From CAVXHQ01 sp963789535 (lineage in GTDB: Bacteria; Pseudomonadota; Alphaproteobacteria; Rhodobacterales; Rhodobacteraceae), in NCBI GenBank assembly GCA_963789535.1, contig CAWBKU010000003.1, forward strand, positions 248,001 through 312,000: a DNA stretch of 64,000 nt. The letters run 5' to 3'. The notes under the pieces were generated by a model. That model did no database searches. It was not told the DNA's origin and was given only the letters and a program-made list of their open reading frames with translations. Shown one piece after another: positions 25,699 through 34,297 of the stretch; positions within the stretch are counted from its first letter, which is position 1, and every line of letters begins with the position of its first letter. A program made the position numbers and the translations under genes.

Positions 25699-25713
25699 TT
25701 AACAACCCTTTAC
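25699..25713. promoter_or_regulatory. CtrA-like box upstream of ctrA
   Basis: TTAA, seven bases (CAACCCT), TTAC differs by one base from the CtrA consensus TTAA-N7-TTAA. It is 49-63 bases before the ctrA start, where autoregulation would be expected. Short sites of this type occur by chance, so the call is tentative. Confidence 0.45.
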
Positions 25714-25739
25714 CCTGAGGCCTGTTCTGCCATTTTCGC

Positions 25740-26018
25740 CTAAATCTGTCGATACCGCTGGAGCGCGGTGGCCCGAAGCGCCGCTTCGCCGAAGGTCTTG
25801 ACCGCCGTTTCCCAACCGGAAAACTCCTCTTCCGAAAGCTTGTAGGTCGCCAGCGCCGTCTCGCGACTGATCAGCCCATGCGCCACCGCGCGCACCACCG
25901 CGGCCTTGCGCGACGCCACCCAACGCCTTGTCTTTGCAGGCGGAAGGTCCGCCCGCGTCATCACAGACCCGTCCGGCATCGTCACCGACCGCGGGCCGTC
26001 CACCTTTCGCAGATACAT
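25740..26018 (-). CDS. sciP: CtrA inhibitor SciP (DUF1153)
   Basis: A 92-residue helix-turn-helix protein of the DUF1153/SciP family. The sequence MYLRKVDGPRSVTMPDGS, then LPPAKTRRWVASRKAAVVRA and LSEEEFSGWE, with the C-terminal RATALQRYRQ, is diagnostic. In Caulobacter SciP binds CtrA at promoters and blocks transcription activation. The ATG at 26018 is preferred over 26042 because the family starts MYLRK and AAGGGG precedes it. Gene order sciP-ctrA on one strand places regulator and inhibitor side by side. Confidence 0.92.
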   Translation of the reverse strand: MYLRKVDGPRSVTMPDGSVMTRADLPPAKTRRWVASRKAAVVRAVAHGLISRETALATYKLSEEEFSGWETAVKTFGEAALRATALQRYRQI

Positions 26019-26066
26019 CTTGCACCCCTTTGCACTCTCCACATGGTCGGTGATGGCGCAGCGGAT

Positions 26067-26081
26067 TTAAGGAGCGGTGAA
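26067..26081. promoter_or_regulatory. Possible CtrA-like box upstream of sciP
   Basis: TTAA, seven bases (GGAGCGG), TGAA is one base away from TTAA-N7-TTAA and lies 49-63 bases upstream of sciP, the same distance as the box before ctrA. The equal spacing is suggestive, but the site may be chance. Confidence 0.35.
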
Positions 26082-26161
26082 ATGCAGGGGTTGAGAATAG
26101 GCCGGATTTTCCGATATGTGGCGGCTTTACGGACATATCCCCTGCGTATGGAAACGATGAC

Positions 26162-27314
26162 GTGTCGCTCGATTCTCCACACCACCCAGAGTTGAACTCG
26201 CTCGGCTTTGCCAAGGCGCCGTCCGAGACGCGCGTCGTGGTGGCGATGTCGGGCGGCGTGGACAGTTCGGTCGTCGCGGCCGAACTCGCGCGCGAGGGTT
26301 ACGACGTGGTCGGGGTGACGCTCCAGCTCTATGACCACGGTGCGGCGCTGGCGAAAAAGGGCGCCTGCTGCGCCGGCCGCGACATCCACGACGCGCGGCG
26401 GGTGGCCGAAACGATGGGCTTTCCGCATTACGTCCTCGACTACGAGAACCGGTTCCGCGACGCGGTGATCGACGAGTTCGCCGAAAGCTATCTTGCCGGG
26501 GCCACGCCGGTGCCCTGCATCCGCTGCAACGAACGGGTGAAATTCCGCGACCTGCTGGGGACGGCGCGCGATCTCGACGCCGATTGCATGGCGACGGGGC
26601 ACTACATCCAGCGCAAGGTCGGCGCCTTGGGACCGGAACTGCACCGGGCGGCGGATGCGGCGCGCGACCAGTCCTATTTCCTGTTCACCACGACGCCGGA
26701 ACAACTCGGCTATCTGCGCTTCCCGCTGGGGCACCTGCACAGCAAGGCCGAAACGCGGGCCCTCGCGCTGCGCCACGGCCTCGGCGTGGCCGACAAGCCC
26801 GACAGTCAGGACATCTGTTTCGTACCGAACGGCAATTATGCGGCCGTCATCGAGAAGCTGCGGCCGGGGGCGGCCGACCCGGGCGAGATCGTGGACGGGG
26901 ACGGCACCGTCCTCGGCCAGCACGCGGGCGTGATCCACTATACGGTCGGGCAGCGGCGCGGTCTGGGGATCGGCGGGCTGACCGATCCGCTCTATGTGGT
27001 GCGCCTCGATGTGGACGCGCGGCGGGTGATCGTCGGGCCGAAGGAGTTGCTGGCGACGCGGCGGGTGCCGCTGCGCGAGGTGAACTGGCTGGGCGACGAT
27101 GCCTTCGATGCGGTGGCCGAGCGATCCGGTGCTGGTCAAGGTCCGCTCGACGCGGCCGCCGGTCGAGGCGGTGCTGCGGCCCCTGTCGGCGACCGAGGCC
27201 GAGGTGGAACTGCTGGTGGCCGAGGAGGGTGTGGCACCGGGGCAGGCCTGCGTGTTCTATGCCCCCGAAGGCAGCCGGGTGCTGGGCGGCGGATGGATCT
27301 GGCGCGGCGTGTGA
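26162..27314 (+). CDS. mnmA: tRNA-specific 2-thiouridylase MnmA, apparent +1 frameshift near 27120
   Basis: MnmA thiolates uridine-34 of tRNAs for Glu, Gln and Lys. The first 320 residues are normal: PP-loop SGGVDSS (30-36), nucleophile Cys123 in PCIRCNERVKF and Cys220 in DSQDICFVPNG. After DAFDAVAE (about 27120) the frame runs into an arginine/glycine-rich tail ending at 27367. The expected C-terminus (DPVLVKVRSTRPPVEAVL through GGGWIWRGV) continues in the next frame and stops at 27314. One extra base in GCCGAGCGATCC (about 27116-27124) accounts for this. The start is GTG at 26162. Either an assembly error or a broken gene; the rest of the C-terminus shows no decay. Confidence 0.9.
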
Positions 27315-27342
27315 GGCGGCGTGCGCGGGGCTGGCCGGGCAC

Positions 27343-27385
27343 GAAGTTTTTGAAAAACTTCGTCTAAAACTCTTTGAAAGAGTTT
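27343..27385. repeat. Paired 19-nt palindromes, locus A (convergent mnmA/lpxB)
   Basis: GAAGTTTTTGAAAAACTTC (27343-27361), spacer GTCTA, AAACTCTTTGAAAGAGTTT (27367-27385). Each palindrome has a 9-bp stem around one central base. The pair lies between convergent genes and overlaps the lpxB stop codon, so it may be a two-way terminator. Related pairs are at 46737-46804 and 56470-56513. Confidence 0.8.
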
Positions 27386-28545
27386 TGGCCCGGCGGTGCG
27401 CGTCTGTCCAGACGGGCGAGGATGGCGTCGGCGGCGCGCAGCCCGGGGGGCGGTCCGCCGCGCCCGAGCCGTACCATCGTCTCTGCCATCGCGGCGTTCT
27501 GCGCCTCAGGGGCCGCCCACACCCGTGCAAGGGCACCGGCGATCGAGACCGGCTCGCAGGCCCTGCCGATGAATTCGGGCACGGCGCGGGTCCGGCTCAC
27601 CAGATTGACGAGGGTGACGGTGTCGGTCAGCAGCATGCGCGACAGAATCAGGCGGCTGAGCGGTGCCATGTCATAGGCGATCACCATCGGCGTGCCGGCG
27701 GCGGCGAGTTCGAGAGAGACGGTGCCCGAGGCCGCGAGCGCCAGATCGGCGGCACGAAAGGCGGCGTGTTTGACGGCGTGGCTGGCCGCATCGACGGCGG
27801 GCGGCACGAAGACCGGCGAACCCGGCCACGACGCGGCGATGGCGCGCACCGTGCCGGCGACGGCCCCGGCGAGCGGCACCACGACGCGCGTGCCGGGATG
27901 GGCCGCGACGAACCGCGCGATGGCGGCGCCGAAGGTCGCCCCCAGCCGCGCCACCTCGCCGCCGCGCGATCCGGGGAGCACGAGGAGGACCGGACCGGCA
28001 AGGTCATGCACCGCGCGGAACGCCTTCGCCTCTGCGGCACTGGCCTGCGGCTCGGCGGCGACGGGGTGGCCGACGAAATCGCAGGCCATGCCTGCCGCCT
28101 GCATCAGCGGCGGTTCGAAGTCGAGCAGGGCGAGGACATGGTCGATGTAGGGCGCCATGCGGACGGCGCGTTTCGGACGCCACGCCCAGACCGAAGGCGC
28201 GACGTAATGCACCGTCCGCAACATCGGATTCATAGCCCGGGCCATGCGCGCAACGCGCAGGCAGAAGTCGGGGCTGTCGATGGTCAGCAGGATGTCCGCA
28301 CCCGCCGCCGCCGCCGCCGTCTCGCGGATCCGGCGCTTGAGGGGGAAATACTTCGGCACGATCTCGACGAGGCCCATCAGGCTCAACTCGCCCATCGGGA
28401 ACCGGCTGACCAGCCCCTCCGCCGCCATCAGCGGCCCGCCGACACCGTCGAAGGCGACGTCCGGTCGCCGCTGCCGCAGGCCCGCCATAACCGCCTGCCC
28501 CAGCGCATCGCCCGAGGGCTCGCCTGCGACGACGAAGACCCTCAC
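27364..28545 (-). CDS. lpxB: Lipid-A-disaccharide synthase
   Basis: A 393-residue glycosyltransferase (family GT19) that joins UDP-2,3-diacylglucosamine and lipid X into the lipid A disaccharide. Typical segments are VVAGEPSGDALG at the start, MGLVEIVPKYF, TIDSPDFCLRVAR, HYVAPSVWAW and LLVLPGSRGGEV. The last codons (SFKEF) run into the palindrome pair described at 27343, so its C-terminus is shaped by that repeat. The ATG at 28545 overlaps the lpxI stop. It is the last gene of the envelope operon. Confidence 0.94.
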   Translation of the reverse strand: MRVFVVAGEPSGDALGQAVMAGLRQRRPDVAFDGVGGPLMAAEGLVSRFPMGELSLMGLVEIVPKYFPLKRRIRETAAAAAGADILLTIDSPDFCLRVARMARAMNPMLRTVHYVAPSVWAWRPKRAVRMAPYIDHVLALLDFEPPLMQAAGMACDFVGHPVAAEPQASAAEAKAFRAVHDLAGPVLLVLPGSRGGEVARLGATFGAAIARFVAAHPGTRVVVPLAGAVAGTVRAIAASWPGSPVFVPPAVDAASHAVKHAAFRAADLALAASGTVSLELAAAGTPMVIAYDMAPLSRLILSRMLLTDTVTLVNLVSRTRAVPEFIGRACEPVSIAGALARVWAAPEAQNAAMAETMVRLGRGGPPPGLRAADAILARLDRRAPPGQNSFKEF

Positions 28546-29459
28546 GCGCTGACCTCGATCGTCAGGCCGGCACCCTCGGCCAGCGCCACGACCTGCGCGC
28601 GGTCGAGGACCATGACGCCGCCCGCCTCGATCACGATCGCGCAGAGACCGGCCCCGCTTGCGTGGACCACGGTGCCGGGACCGACGACGGGGAGGTCGGC
28701 GCGGCGGTCCTGCCCTGCCTTTGCAGCCTTGTAGAGGAGGCCGCGGCTGGCGACGGGGGCGGACGGTCGCGCGGCAAGCCCGTCGCCGGACGCGGCACGG
28801 GCCGTTCCGAAGGCCGACCTTGGCGAACCACTCCCCGTCTCGGGCCCTCGCGGCGGAACGAGGGATGCGAGCATCGCGTCGGTGCCCTCCGGCCCCTCCG
28901 TCGCCACCACCGTTCCGTTCCGAACCACCACCGCCTGCCCCGCGTCGCGGGCGGCGAGGTCGGCGTGGGCGGCGCGGGCGACGATCAGGTCGGCGTCGGC
29001 ACCGGTATAGAGGGGCGGTCCGGCAAGCAATCCGTCGGGGGGAAGCAGATCCGGCGCGATGTCGACGGCGCCGGTGACGGTCAGGCCGGCCTCCTCGAAG
29101 AGCGCGATGACGGTCCGCAGGGCGCCGTCGTCGCCGAGCGTCATCGCCCCGGCGAGGCGCGCGACGAGGGGCGCGCTGGCGGGGGTGATCCGGGCGCGGT
29201 CGAGGACCGGGCGGCGAATGGCGCCGGCGAGACAGACCTGCGCGACGCCCTCGGCATGCAGGCGGTCGAACAGGTCGGCGAGGGTTTCGAGGCGGAACGG
29301 AATGCGCGCGTGGCCATCGAGACCGTCGAAGGGAAAGCCGTCGAGTTCGCAGAGCAGGACGCTGCGGCCCTGTCCCGCGAGAGCGGCAAAGAGCGTTGCG
29401 GGCAAGGCGCCGCGCCCGCCGATCAGGGCGACCGGTCCATCGGCGCCCTGCCCGTTCAT
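28542..29459 (-). CDS. lpxI: UDP-2,3-diacylglucosamine pyrophosphatase LpxI
   Basis: A 305-residue LpxI (DUF1009) protein that hydrolyses UDP-2,3-diacylglucosamine to lipid X, replacing LpxH in alphaproteobacteria. GPVALIGGRGALPATLF at the N-terminus and GAVDIAPDLLPPDGLL and RADLPVVGPGTVV in the chain are family features. Residues about 215-250 (rich in P, G, S, A) look like a lineage-specific loop insertion. The open frame continues upstream to 29819 but that part is the shadow of lpxA; I chose the ATG at 29459, which overlaps the lpxA stop. Confidence 0.9.
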   Translation of the reverse strand: MNGQGADGPVALIGGRGALPATLFAALAGQGRSVLLCELDGFPFDGLDGHARIPFRLETLADLFDRLHAEGVAQVCLAGAIRRPVLDRARITPASAPLVARLAGAMTLGDDGALRTVIALFEEAGLTVTGAVDIAPDLLPPDGLLAGPPLYTGADADLIVARAAHADLAARDAGQAVVVRNGTVVATEGPEGTDAMLASLVPPRGPETGSGSPRSAFGTARAASGDGLAARPSAPVASRGLLYKAAKAGQDRRADLPVVGPGTVVHASGAGLCAIVIEAGGVMVLDRAQVVALAEGAGLTIEVSA

Positions 29460-30235
29460 TGCGGGGTCAGGAAGTGCCGGTCCGAAGCGGCGGTCACGAA
29501 GGAAACCATTTCCTGCACGTAGGGACTGTCGCTCTCCTGCCCGAGACGCGCGGCCCGCTCGGCAAAGCTGCCCTCGCCGTCCTTCAGCGTCTGGAACGCG
29601 GCGCGCAGCGCGGTGATGTCGGCGCGGCTCACCCCCTTGCGCTTCAACCCCACGAGGTTCAGCCCGTCGAGCACGCCGCGCGGCCCCTGCACGAGGCCGT
29701 GCGGGATCACGTCGTTCGTGACCATGGTCACGGCCCCGATGATCGCACCGCGCCCGATGCGCACGAACTGATGGATGCCGCACAACCCGCCGATGATGAC
29801 GTCGTCCTCGATCACGCAATGACCTGCGACGGCAGAGCCGTTCACCACGATCACGTTGTTGCCGATCTGGGCGTCGTGGGCGATGTGGCAGCCTGCCATG
29901 TAGAGGCCATCGTCGCCGATCCGCGTCACGCCGCCGCCCGGCGTGGTCCCGATGTTCATCGTCACATGCTCGCGGATGCGGTTGCGGGCGCCGATGACGA
30001 GGGCGGTATCGGCGCCGTCGTATTTGAGATCCTGCGGCACCGCGCCGAGCACGGCAAAGGGCCAGACTTCCGTGCGCTCTCCGATTCCGGTGCGGCCCGC
30101 CACGACCACGTGACTGTGCAGCCGCACCCCGGCCCCCAGCACGACCTGCGCGCCGATGTGGCAGAACGGGCCGACCACGGCGTCTGCCGCGATCCGTGCC
30201 CCGTCCTCGACGACGGCAGAGGCGTGGATGCTCAC
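29456..30235 (-). CDS. lpxA: Acyl-ACP--UDP-N-acetylglucosamine O-acyltransferase
   Basis: A 259-residue left-handed beta-helix acyltransferase that adds the first 3-hydroxyacyl chain to UDP-GlcNAc. Hexapeptide repeats (such as GIGERTEVWPFAVLG, IGNNVIVVNGSAVAGHCVIE) fill the first 190 residues, and the catalytic-type histidine lies in AGCHIAHDAQIG. The helical C-terminal domain follows (VGLKRKGVSRADITALR). Start ATG at 30235 overlaps fabZ. Length is usual. Confidence 0.95.
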   Translation of the reverse strand: MSIHASAVVEDGARIAADAVVGPFCHIGAQVVLGAGVRLHSHVVVAGRTGIGERTEVWPFAVLGAVPQDLKYDGADTALVIGARNRIREHVTMNIGTTPGGGVTRIGDDGLYMAGCHIAHDAQIGNNVIVVNGSAVAGHCVIEDDVIIGGLCGIHQFVRIGRGAIIGAVTMVTNDVIPHGLVQGPRGVLDGLNLVGLKRKGVSRADITALRAAFQTLKDGEGSFAERAARLGQESDSPYVQEMVSFVTAASDRHFLTPQ

Positions 30236-30726
30236 CCGCGGATATCCATCATGGCGGTGAACTCGGCCTCCGAGGCCATCTCGCCGTCGACACTCGCCAC
30301 GCCCCGGAACCGCCAGACCTTGCCGCCGGGTTTGCCGCGCAGGGTCGTCACCTCCATGCGCAACTGGTCGCCGGGGATCACCTTGCGGCGGAACTTGCAG
30401 CCGTCGATCGACATGAAATAGATCAGCAGGTTGCCATCCGTCAGACCCAGCGTCGCGCCGACCATGACGGCGGCGGTCTGCGCCATCGCCTCGACGATGG
30501 TGACGCCGGGCATGATCGGCTGGCCGGGGAAATGGCCCTGAAAATGCGGCTCGTTCATCGTCACGTTCTTGAGGCCGACGGCGCGGGACGTGCCCTCGAT
30601 CTGCTCGACCCGGTCGACCAGCAGGAACGGATAGCGGTGCGGCAGGATGCGCTGGATCAACTGGATGTCGGCGCCCGTGATAGCAGAGGCCGTGATCGGC
30701 GCTCCGGCGGCTGCGGCATCTGTCAT
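30232..30726 (-). CDS. fabZ: 3-hydroxyacyl-[ACP] dehydratase FabZ
   Basis: A 164-residue hot-dog-fold dehydratase of fatty acid elongation. LPHRYPFLLVDRV and HFQGHFPGQPIMPGVTIVEA carry the catalytic histidine and glutamate. A 20-residue alanine-rich N-terminal extension precedes the core. The ATG at 30726 is preferred; the longer open frame upstream is a shadow of ompH. It overlaps lpxA by four bases, giving a coupled fabZ-lpxA-lpxI-lpxB block. Confidence 0.95.
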   Translation of the reverse strand: MTDAAAAGAPITASAITGADIQLIQRILPHRYPFLLVDRVEQIEGTSRAVGLKNVTMNEPHFQGHFPGQPIMPGVTIVEAMAQTAAVMVGATLGLTDGNLLIYFMSIDGCKFRRKVIPGDQLRMEVTTLRGKPGGKVWRFRGVASVDGEMASEAEFTAMMDIRG

Positions 30727-30823
30727 CTGGGTATTCCTCTCGTTGGCCCGCCCGCGGTCGGCGCGGTCGGCCTCCGGTGTGGTAGCAACGACGGACCCGA
30801 CCGACAAGCCATGGCGCCCTGCC

Positions 30824-31486
30824 TCAGGGCGCGGCCGGATCCTCGGGACCGGTGCCCCCGTCGTCGCCCCCGGCCCCGTCCCCGACTGCGGCATCGAGGG
30901 CGGCGATACTCTCGTCGGTGATGTCGACCGAGGCGACGGCCACATAGACGGAGGTGTGATAGAGCACGACCGTCGCGCCACGATCGACCATGAGGCGCGC
31001 GACGACAGGCTCGACGACGGTGCGAAACTCGGTCCGGCCGGCATCGACGACCTGTTGCAGCGCCACCTCCTTGGCATCCTGCTCGCGGCGGATGTCCTGC
31101 ACCCGCGCGTCGAAGGCATCGGCCTCGGCGCGAAAGGCGGCAGGCTCCATCGTGGCCCGGCGTTGGGCGAGGCTGCGCTCCTCGGCCTGAAGGTCGGTCT
31201 GGATGCGGTTGTTTTCCTCGATCAGCGCCGCCTGCGCGACGCCGAGGTCGGCGCGCACCCGCTGGCCGAAGAGGCTCTCGGAGAACACCCGCTCGAGGTT
31301 GACGACGAGGACCGTGGGGGGGGACGGGACCGGCGTTCCGGTGGGGAACGCGGCCTGCGGATCGACGGGGTCCAACTGGGCGAGGATCATCGGGCGGTCG
31401 CCCGCCGCGCCACTCTCCTGCGCCGCGACGGCACCGCCGCCCAGGGCAAGGACGACGCAGAACAGGAGGGCGCGCGCCCGCACCAT
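30824..31486 (-). CDS. OmpH/Skp family periplasmic chaperone
   Basis: A 220-residue precursor with a signal peptide (MVRARALLFCVVLALGGGAV, cleavage near AAQES). Mature residues about 55-190 contain the OmpH core: VLVVNLERVFSESLFGQRV, then a long charged helix pair (LQAEERSLAQRRATMEPAAF). Skp-type chaperones hold unfolded outer membrane proteins for BamA. The C-terminal 25 residues are glycine/aspartate/proline-rich and probably disordered. The start overlaps the bamA stop, a coupling that fits the shared job. Confidence 0.85.
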   Translation of the reverse strand: MVRARALLFCVVLALGGGAVAAQESGAAGDRPMILAQLDPVDPQAAFPTGTPVPSPPTVLVVNLERVFSESLFGQRVRADLGVAQAALIEENNRIQTDLQAEERSLAQRRATMEPAAFRAEADAFDARVQDIRREQDAKEVALQQVVDAGRTEFRTVVEPVVARLMVDRGATVVLYHTSVYVAVASVDITDESIAALDAAVGDGAGGDDGGTGPEDPAAP

Positions 31487-33840
31487 CAGAAACTGGTGGA
31501 GACGGTGATGTCGAAATTGTTGGGACGGTCGAATTCCTCGGCCTGCAACGCTTCGGTAAAGTTGAAGCGCAGCGGGCCGACGGGCGTATCCCAGAAGATC
31601 GACACCCCGGCGACGGCGCGCGGCGTGAAATCGTTGTAGAGGACATCCGCCTCCGACAGCGAACGCAGGTTGCCTACGTCCCAGACCGAGCCATAGTCGA
31701 CGAAGGCGCCGCCCGAGATGCCGTATTCCTCGGGCAGGCCCAGCGGAAACTCGGCCTCGAGGCGGGCCACGGCAAAGGCGTTGCCCCCCAGCGCATCGTC
31801 GGTGCCCGCGTCGCGCGGACCGATGCCGCCGCCCTCGAAGCCGCGCATGACACGGCTGCCGAGGAAGAAGCGGTCGGTCACGCGGCTGTCGCCCTCTTGG
31901 TAGTCGAGGAACCCGCCCTCGATCGTCGCGCGCAGCGTCACCTCTTCGCGCAGCACGCGGGTCTCGGCCGAGGCGAGCGCCGTCGTCTTGATATACTGGC
32001 TGTCGCCGAAACCGAATTCCTGACCGAACCGCAGGACGATGCCCGAGTTGGTGTCGATGCCGGTCCGGCGGGTGTCGAAGGTATAGGAATAGCCCAGGGC
32101 CTGCGTCCAGACGCCGCCCTCTGCCGCCTCGTCGAAGACCAGCAGGCTGGCGCGGTCGGCGGGATCATCGGTCTCGAGGCCGAAGACATCGGTGATGTCG
32201 GTGTAATCGGCGGCATAGAACACGGACAGACGGCCATTCTCGCTGATCGGAAAGGCGAACGAGGGCGAGAAACGGAACGCCTCGGTATCGTAGAGCGCAT
32301 TGGCGTTGTCGGTGGTGCGATAGCTGAACGCGAGGCCGAAGCGCAGGTCACGCCCGAGAAAGTTCGGCTCGCCGAAGTCGAACGAAAACCGCCGGTTCGT
32401 CTCGCCCGTCGAGATGTCGAAGCCGAGTTGCTGACCGCGCCCGAGGAAGTTGCGCTCGTTGAACGCGGCGACGAGGGCGAAGCCGTTCTCGGTCGAGTAG
32501 TTGCCGCCGAACGAGAGCGAGCCGGTCGGCGCCTCGGTCACGTCGACGTCGATCACCACCTGATCGGGTGAGGAGCCGGGCCGCGCGTTCACCGCCGCGT
32601 CCGAGAAATATCCCAGCGCGCGGATCCGCTCGGCGCTCTCGCGGATCGAGCGCGGATTGAACGGATCGCCCTCGACGACCCGGAACTGGTTGCGCACGAC
32701 CCGGTCGAGCGTGGTGTTGTTGCCCTCGATGTCGATCCGCTCGACGAAGATGCGCTCGCCCCGCACGAGGCGGTATTCGATGTTCAGCAGAAGGTTGCGG
32801 TCGTCGCGGGTGATGACCGGCTCGACGGTGAGGAAGTTGACGCCGTTGAGCAGCGCCAGCCGCTCGATCCTCGAGATGTCGTTCTCGATGTCGGTCGGCG
32901 AATAGAGGCTGCCCGACCGGGTGCGGATCACGGCCTGATAATCGGGTGCGTTCGCCTCCGGCAGCGTCGAGGTCACGCCGACGCTGCCGAACCGGAATTG
33001 CTGACCCTCGAGGAGGTTGAAGGTGATGAGATAGGCGTCCCGCTCGCGCGTCAGGGCAACGTTGACGTTCTGGATCTGGAAATCGGCATAGCCGCGCGAC
33101 AGATAGAAGTCGGTCAGCACGCGCTGGTCGAAGGCGATGCGGTCGGCGACGAAGGTGTCCGAACTGATGAGCACCCGCAGGAGGCCCGCCTGCTTGGATT
33201 CCAGCACCCGGCGCAGACGCGATTCCGAGAAGGCGCGGTTGCCGACGAAAGAGATCCGCTCGATCTCGGTCAGCCCGCCCTCGACGACGGCGAACACCAG
33301 ATCGACACGGTTTCCCTCGCGCCGGATGATCGAGGGGCTGACGGTTGCGTTGATGCGGCCGGTATCGACATAGGCCGCGGCAATGGCGGCGGTATCGGCC
33401 TCGGCCTGAGAGGGGCTGTAGACGCGGCGCTCCTGGCTCTGGATCAGGGCGCCCAGCTCGTCGTCGGAGAGTTGCGAATTGCCCTCGATGCTGATCCGCC
33501 CGATCGTCGGAAACTCGACGACGTTGATAACGAGGGTATTGCCCTGCGGGACGAGGTCGACGCTCTCGAACTGGCCGCTGGCACGGATCGCCTGCGCGGC
33601 ATCGTTCAACTGCCCCGCCGAGATGGTCTCGCCCTGGCTGATGCCGGTGTAGTTCAGGATCGTGCTCGACTCGATGCGCTCGTTTCCGGCGATCTGGACG
33701 TTCGAGAAGGTAAAGTTCTGCGCCGAGGCCATCGTCGCCGCGATCAGAAGTCCCGCCGCGAGGACGCCCGGCACCGCAACCCGGGCCGCAAGACGCGCCG
33801 TCGGGCGCCCGCGCCCCGTCAGCAACCGCATTTTCCGCAT
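31486..33840 (-). CDS. bamA: Outer membrane protein assembly factor BamA
   Basis: A 784-residue essential outer membrane protein that inserts beta-barrels. A signal peptide (ending TMASAQNF) precedes five POTRA domains (for example FSNVQIAGNERIESSTILNY and FVERIDIEGNNTTLDRVVRN) and a C-terminal 16-strand barrel ending NFDITVSTSF, with the terminal aromatic residue required for barrel recognition. The ATG at 33840 (MRKMRLL) is chosen; the frame is open to 33918 but the extension has no signal-peptide character. A terminator at 33994-34018 upstream implies its own promoter between 33841 and 33990. Confidence 0.96.
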   Translation of the reverse strand: MRKMRLLTGRGRPTARLAARVAVPGVLAAGLLIAATMASAQNFTFSNVQIAGNERIESSTILNYTGISQGETISAGQLNDAAQAIRASGQFESVDLVPQGNTLVINVVEFPTIGRISIEGNSQLSDDELGALIQSQERRVYSPSQAEADTAAIAAAYVDTGRINATVSPSIIRREGNRVDLVFAVVEGGLTEIERISFVGNRAFSESRLRRVLESKQAGLLRVLISSDTFVADRIAFDQRVLTDFYLSRGYADFQIQNVNVALTRERDAYLITFNLLEGQQFRFGSVGVTSTLPEANAPDYQAVIRTRSGSLYSPTDIENDISRIERLALLNGVNFLTVEPVITRDDRNLLLNIEYRLVRGERIFVERIDIEGNNTTLDRVVRNQFRVVEGDPFNPRSIRESAERIRALGYFSDAAVNARPGSSPDQVVIDVDVTEAPTGSLSFGGNYSTENGFALVAAFNERNFLGRGQQLGFDISTGETNRRFSFDFGEPNFLGRDLRFGLAFSYRTTDNANALYDTEAFRFSPSFAFPISENGRLSVFYAADYTDITDVFGLETDDPADRASLLVFDEAAEGGVWTQALGYSYTFDTRRTGIDTNSGIVLRFGQEFGFGDSQYIKTTALASAETRVLREEVTLRATIEGGFLDYQEGDSRVTDRFFLGSRVMRGFEGGGIGPRDAGTDDALGGNAFAVARLEAEFPLGLPEEYGISGGAFVDYGSVWDVGNLRSLSEADVLYNDFTPRAVAGVSIFWDTPVGPLRFNFTEALQAEEFDRPNNFDITVSTSF

Positions 33841-33993
33841 TTCCGTCCCCGCCCTGTTCACCGCCACCGTTCCGCTATGCCGTGGGGGCAGGCCGACGGA
33901 GCGGCCCCGACCCCGCACGCGGCGTGCGGATTCTTATAAAAACGGCGTAGCGCGTCGGGCGCGGGTTGTCAAAACCAAGGCGCGGCCCGGCAC

Positions 33994-34018
33994 GACAAAA
34001 GCGCACCGAAAGGTGCGC
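33994..34018 (-). terminator. Intrinsic terminator between the 43-residue gene and bamA
   Basis: Minus-strand GCGCACC, loop TTTC, GGTGCGC (34017-34000) is followed by TTTTGTCG. It should end transcripts coming from rseP and the 43-residue gene, so bamA and the lpx genes likely have a separate promoter. Confidence 0.8.
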
Positions 34019-34071
34019 CCCGAAGGCCTCGTCTCACGATATGTTGCAGCGGTCGGACGGACCTGACCGGA

Positions 34072-34203
34072 TCAGTTGTTCACCGATCCCACGTAGGCGC
34101 CCGCACCCAGCGCCAGCAGGATCGTGCCGATATAGATCAGCCGGTCCCAGTTCAGATGAACCAGCAGGCCGAGGCCGCGGGTGCCGGCAACGATGATTTG
34201 CAT
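34072..34203 (-). CDS. 43-residue single-helix membrane protein between rseP and bamA
   Basis: The short frame begins MQIIVAGTRGLGLLVHLNWD and continues with a hydrophobic helix (RLIYIGTILLALGAGAYVG). GAGGAGGG about six to twelve bases before the ATG at 34203 is a strong ribosome site. It is followed by an intrinsic terminator at 33994-34018. The location between rseP and bamA suggests an envelope role, but I do not recognise a family function. A longer frame upstream (to 34332) overlaps rseP and is rejected. Confidence 0.7.
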   Translation of the reverse strand: MQIIVAGTRGLGLLVHLNWDRLIYIGTILLALGAGAYVGSVNN

Positions 34204-34297
34204 GGGGAGCCCTCCTCTTCGAGCGGTTCTGACAAGAGGGAAATAGCCGCAGAATGTGGCCGAATGATGACCGTTGCGGAAACCCTGCCGTCCCGCC

